Under the pieces are notes generated by a model that saw only the letters and a program-made list of their open reading frames with translations, searched no databases and had not been told where the DNA came from. A stretch of 64,000 nucleotides of DNA from positions 558,001 to 622,000 of the forward strand of contig CAVRGN010000003.1 of NCBI GenBank assembly GCA_963720725.1, given 5' to 3'. This DNA is from Benzoatithermus sp963720725 (GTDB lineage Bacteria; Pseudomonadota; Alphaproteobacteria; Geminicoccales; Geminicoccaceae). The position numbers and the translations under genes were made by a program. Positions 60,857 to 64,000 of this stretch are shown piece by piece (position 1 is the stretch's first letter; each line of letters opens with the position of its first letter).

Positions 60857-61342
60857 TCAGCCCCCGAACGCCCAGCGCTTGCTCAAGGCGAAGGTCACGA
60901 CCGGCGTGACGCCGCCGATCAACGGTATGGACCAGCCGTAGCCCAGCCCCGCCATGCCGGTGACCAGTTCGACGAACAGGCTGTTGAGCCCGAAACCGGT
61001 GAGCGCCACAACGCAGAAGCGAGCGCGGCTGCGCCAGACCCGTGCCGTTGGTGTGCCGGCGAAGGTCCAGCGGCGATGGCCGACGAACGAAAGATTGACC
61101 CCGAGGGCGAAACCGATCGCGTTCGCTGCAAGCGGGCTCTGTCCCCACAGCTCGATGCTGGCGACATAGGCCAGCACGTGGACGAGCGTGGCGGCCAGTC
61201 CAACCAGGACGAAGCGGCCATACTGCAGCCCCAGCAACCAGAGCCGGGCCGCCCGTGCCGCTGTCCGCGCGGGCTCATTGCCGCTGTCGACATGACCGTC
61301 GGAGCAGGCGGGCACGGTTAACGACGGACCGTGCGGTGGCAT
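60857..61342 (-). CDS. GtrA family membrane protein
   Basis: Four-helix GtrA-like protein (about 161 aa), a family thought to flip or transport polyprenyl-linked sugars. Core FVLVGLAATLVHVLAY, GVNLSFVGHRRWTF and the last-helix FALSKRWAF. The start is uncertain: ATG 61342 has no good ribosome site. Followed nine bases later by the CarS-like gene, suggesting joint lipid or glycan work. Confidence 0.83.
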   Translation of the reverse strand: MPPHGPSLTVPACSDGHVDSGNEPARTAARAARLWLLGLQYGRFVLVGLAATLVHVLAYVASIELWGQSPLAANAIGFALGVNLSFVGHRRWTFAGTPTARVWRSRARFCVVALTGFGLNSLFVELVTGMAGLGYGWSIPLIGGVTPVVTFALSKRWAFGG

Positions 61343-61376
61343 ATTCGCGCGACGGAGGGTTCGCTGCGCCGACTGG

Positions 61377-62288
61377 TCAAGCGAAGCTGACCGAAAACAG
61401 GTCACGTGGCGGGACCACCAGATCCCAGGCAAGCTTGCCGCACACCAGCAGAACGAGGAGCGCCAGCAGTGCCCTGGTGTGCTCGGCCCTGAGCCGGGTA
61501 GCGAAGCGCGTGCCGAACTGGGCCCCGATCACGCCGCCGGCGATCAGCAGCAGGGCCAGGAGTATGTCGACGGTGTGGTTGGCGAACGCCTGGAGGAAGC
61601 CGGTGATCGCGGCCACGAAGCAGATCTGGAACAGGGAGGTGCCGACTACGACAGCCGTGGGCATTCCGATCAAATAGATCATCGCCGGGACCATGACGAA
61701 CCCGCCGCCGATCCCGAGCACCGCGGCGAGCAGGCCGCCGAATGCCCCGACCGCCAGCGGCATGAGCACGCTGATGTACAGCCGGGATTCCGGGAAGCGC
61801 ATCTTCAAGGGCCAGCCATGCATCCAGAAGTGGTGGTGGAGGCGGGCGCGGCGGGTGGCCGGCTGACGGCTGCGGAGCATCGCGCCGAGGCTCTCGAGCA
61901 GCATCATGGCGCCGATCGTACCTAGGAAAAGCACGTAGGCGAGGCTGATGAACAGATCGATCTGGCCCAGCGTCATCAGCAGGCGGAACAGGCCGACCCC
62001 GACCACCGAGCCGACCACGCCACCCGCCACCAGGACCCAGCCCATCTTCAGGTCTACGGTGCGCCGCCGCAGGTTGGCCAGCACACCCGAAACCGACGAG
62101 GCCAGGATCTGCGCCGACTGCGTGCCCACCGCGACCGCGGGCGGCACGCCCATGAAGATCAACATCGGTGTCATCAGGAAGCCGCCACCGACGCCAAACA
62201 GGCCGGAGAGGAACCCGATCACCCCGCCGAGACCGAGCACCCCGAACAGGTTCACCGAGATCTCGGCCACGGGAAGGTAGATATCCAT
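61377..62288 (-). CDS. TauE/SafE family permease
   Basis: Sulfite/organosulfonate exporter-type membrane protein (303 aa, eight helices) with the two half-repeats GFLSGLFGVGGGFLMTP and GLLAAVLGIGGGFVMVP. A hydrophilic, His-rich loop (LHHHFWMHGW, about 150-160) separates the halves. ATG 62288. Substrate not determined. Confidence 0.87.
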   Translation of the reverse strand: MDIYLPVAEISVNLFGVLGLGGVIGFLSGLFGVGGGFLMTPMLIFMGVPPAVAVGTQSAQILASSVSGVLANLRRRTVDLKMGWVLVAGGVVGSVVGVGLFRLLMTLGQIDLFISLAYVLFLGTIGAMMLLESLGAMLRSRQPATRRARLHHHFWMHGWPLKMRFPESRLYISVLMPLAVGAFGGLLAAVLGIGGGFVMVPAMIYLIGMPTAVVVGTSLFQICFVAAITGFLQAFANHTVDILLALLLIAGGVIGAQFGTRFATRLRAEHTRALLALLVLLVCGKLAWDLVVPPRDLFSVSFA

Positions 62289-62372
62289 GCCGCGGCCGGT
62301 CCCGGGCGGTGACTGCTCCCGCCACCAACCCGTTGCTTCGGCTCAAGTCAAGCGGGGGCCGGCCGCTCGCCC

Positions 62373-63674
62373 TCAGGGACCTGCGCTACAACCCGGATAG
62401 GCCTCCGCGAGGCGTCGCCGCGCCGCTTCGGCCGCGGGGACGTTCGGGTCGAGCCGTGTCAGCCTGGCAGCGATCCGACAACAGGTCGCGTGTGCCTCGG
62501 GCCAGGTGCGGTCGCTCCAGAACGGCTTGTTGGACGAGCAGTAGCCGGCCTTGGTCAAGAGTGAGACGCCGTAATACTGGGCGTCGCTGACACTGCTGTC
62601 GAATCCCCCGGGCGTGGTGAAGGAGCCGTCCGGCTGGAGGCTTTCGGTCAGGCTCCACTGCAGCATCCGCTGGATCGCGTCGGCGGCCTGCGCGCGTTGC
62701 GCGGCGTCCATACGGGTCCAGCCATTCTGCAGGATGCGGACCACGTCGTAGGCGTTGTGGTTGGTCAGCTGTCCCTGGTAGCGCCAACCGAACGGATAGT
62801 CCTGATCCTCGAGCGCCAGGGTGGTGGCGATGATCTTGTCCCAATACCGCACGTCGCCCTGCCGATAGGCGATGATGTGGTAGGTGAAGCTGAGGTCGGT
62901 CGCCTTCTTGAGCTCATCGCCGATCTTGTACCACGGTCCCCAGTAGCCGGTCTCCGGATCCTGCCAGTCGTCGATGAAATCCCTGAAGGCCTGGGTGTAG
63001 CCGTGATCGAGGTCTAGCCCCTTCACGTGCCGCGCGATGTAGTCCTGTACCTCCTGCTTGAACACGATCTCCGCCATCACCGAGGTGACCGCGCCCAATT
63101 CGTCACGGCGGTTGAGGCCGGAGGTGGCGATATCCGAGACGCGTACCTGCCGCAGATAGTCGGCAAGCTCCGACGGCGTATCGATCGGCTGCAGGAATTC
63201 GAGTTCGGTATGCTCGGGCGCCGCGTCCTTGCCGGCCATCATGTTGATCGCCTGGATCATGGGGTCGAGCTTCTTGAACCATTCGTCGTAGCAGACCCCC
63301 CAGGAGCCGTCGTGCAACTCCTGGCCCATGGCGAAGTCCTGGTCCTTGTCGCTTAGGCTCACCTTCAGGAGCCACATCTGCTTGTCGATCCGTGACCATT
63401 GGGTCGAGGATTGCAGCAGCCAACGCAGCTCGTTGAGCATGTGCGCCGAGCAGAACATGGGATCACCACCCGCCTGCAGGGCGTAGAGCTGTTCCTCGAG
63501 CGGCCGCAGCTTGCTCAGCCGCTGCTCCTTCAGGGTCCTATAGTCCGGCTCGAACAGCACGAACTGATCCTCGACCTGCGTCCGCGTCACCGGCGGCTGC
63601 CAGTCCTCGGCCAGTGCTGCGCCGATCGGGAACGCTACCAGCAACGCGAGCCAGCCTGTCCAGAATGTAGCCAT
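62373..63674 (-). CDS. Secreted protein of unknown function
   Basis: 433 aa with a clear signal peptide (MATFWTGWLALLVAF..., cleavage after ALAED). The mature part is Trp/Tyr-rich and helical. Repeat-like segments include GYWGPWYKIG, NHNAYDVVRILQNG and LQPDGSFTTPGG, the style of alpha/alpha-barrel enzymes such as prenyltransferase-like or polysaccharide-degrading proteins. Several Cys (FCSAHM, GVCYDEW, GYCSSN, ATCCRI) could form disulfides. ATG 63674. I cannot assign a family with confidence. Confidence 0.7.
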   Translation of the reverse strand: MATFWTGWLALLVAFPIGAALAEDWQPPVTRTQVEDQFVLFEPDYRTLKEQRLSKLRPLEEQLYALQAGGDPMFCSAHMLNELRWLLQSSTQWSRIDKQMWLLKVSLSDKDQDFAMGQELHDGSWGVCYDEWFKKLDPMIQAINMMAGKDAAPEHTELEFLQPIDTPSELADYLRQVRVSDIATSGLNRRDELGAVTSVMAEIVFKQEVQDYIARHVKGLDLDHGYTQAFRDFIDDWQDPETGYWGPWYKIGDELKKATDLSFTYHIIAYRQGDVRYWDKIIATTLALEDQDYPFGWRYQGQLTNHNAYDVVRILQNGWTRMDAAQRAQAADAIQRMLQWSLTESLQPDGSFTTPGGFDSSVSDAQYYGVSLLTKAGYCSSNKPFWSDRTWPEAHATCCRIAARLTRLDPNVPAAEAARRRLAEAYPGCSAGP

Positions 63675-64000
63675 GCCCCGCTCCCGTCATGCTCCTGCTT
63701 TTCGTGCCACCACAGATCCCATGATCGTTCGACACGATCGCGACAGGCGAGCCCGCTCAGGAGTTGAGTTCTGGCGGCGTTGATCTCGATCAGATGCCGG
63801 TCAGGGTCGATGAGATAGATCTGCGGATAGCCGGTGGGCGGCCGCCGCTGGACGACGAGATGTTGCGGGTGGTCGGCTTGCACGTCTTCGCGGTACCCCA
63901 GCCGCTCGAGCCGCGCGAGCGCAGACGCGAAGCTGGCGACGCGCACCGCGAGATGGAGCCGCCTTGGATGGGTGTCCGCGTCGGGCGGCCAGGTGGCCGC
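63635..64000 (-). CDS. VOC (glyoxalase-like) family protein, 5' part outside window
   Basis: C-terminal part of a vicinal oxygen chelate protein. HPRRLHLAVRVASFASAL opens a beta-alpha-beta module, and QIYLIDPDRHLIEIN ends it with the conserved metal-ligand Glu. The frame runs off the right edge. It overlaps the next gene by 40 bases, and its tail after EINAARTQLL is not family-like. Confidence 0.72.
   Translation of the reverse strand, partial: AATWPPDADTHPRRLHLAVRVASFASALARLERLGYREDVQADHPQHLVVQRRPPTGYPQIYLIDPDRHLIEINAARTQLLSGLACRDRVERSWDLWWHEKQEHDGSGAWLHSGQAGSRCW

Noticed and set aside
62373..63674. Assignment as pectate lyase or terpene cyclase
   Set aside because: Only a general repeat style is seen; no catalytic motif of either family (for example no QW or DxDD motif).
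1..64000. tRNA, rRNA, CRISPR array, insertion sequence or prophage
   Set aside because: No cloverleaf, direct-repeat array, transposase or phage structural gene was seen in the intergenic stretches.

Overview
The window is GC-rich, tightly packed chromosomal DNA. Gene content points to an alphaproteobacterium, perhaps Rhodospirillales/Geminicoccales (my inference; no rRNA or tRNA gene is visible to confirm it). Supporting signs are the separate small Psd and PssA lipid genes, ActP/YjcH, an FkbM methyltransferase next to a class III cyclase, VTT-family membrane proteins, frequent GTG/TTG starts, and ATGA/GTGA stop-start overlaps. I saw no phage, insertion sequence or CRISPR array. The window looks like ordinary chromosome with a few accessory modules.

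Left part (1-23.7 kb). A cut-off energy-converting hydrogenase-like membrane module (hyfB, hyfC) comes first. It is followed by a complete Mn/Fe uptake operon sitABCD that ends in its own regulator mntR; a near-canonical MntR box lies in the sitA promoter. Then come malonyl-CoA decarboxylase, a ferric-iron binding protein converging on its permease (no ATPase nearby), a three-gene split nitrile hydratase/thiocyanate hydrolase-type operon, the acetate permease pair actP-yjcH, TerC, a DUF442 phosphatase-like protein, a type II secretin with a prepilin peptidase, a methyltransferase, a GH19-like lysozyme, methylthioribose kinase and a cold-shock protein.

Middle part (23.7-43.4 kb). One minus-strand cluster joins a small-molecule N-methyltransferase-like enzyme, a Rieske oxygenase and a PotBCA-type importer that lacks a binding protein. 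This suggests handling of a methylated amine. PrpE-like acyl-CoA synthetase follows. Divergent from it is the most unusual locus: an ABC exporter-like protein with a degenerate nucleotide-binding domain split by about 335 extra residues, co-oriented and nearly contiguous with a cyclic-nucleotide-binding protein, a class III adenylate cyclase and an FkbM methyltransferase. Phospholipid genes psd, pssA and a second CDP-alcohol phosphotransferase follow in the same direction, then a universal stress protein, DsbB, YqaA, QmcA-NfeD and a CorC/hemolysin-like CBS protein.

Right part (43.4-64 kb). This holds a GNAT acetyltransferase, an orphan type I secretion pair (ABC + HlyD), an M1 metallopeptidase, an aldo-keto reductase, an MFS transporter, XpaC-TelA, a frameshifted phasin-like gene, CorA, accA, a VTT protein coupled to a MerA/Lpd-like flavoprotein, prolyl-tRNA deacylase, a YhhQ-type transporter, a metallophosphoesterase, a CDP-archaeol-synthase-like protein, GtrA, TauE/SafE, a secreted protein of unknown function and the end of a VOC-family gene.

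Most long open frames opposite the genes listed here are composition artefacts of the high GC and were left out.
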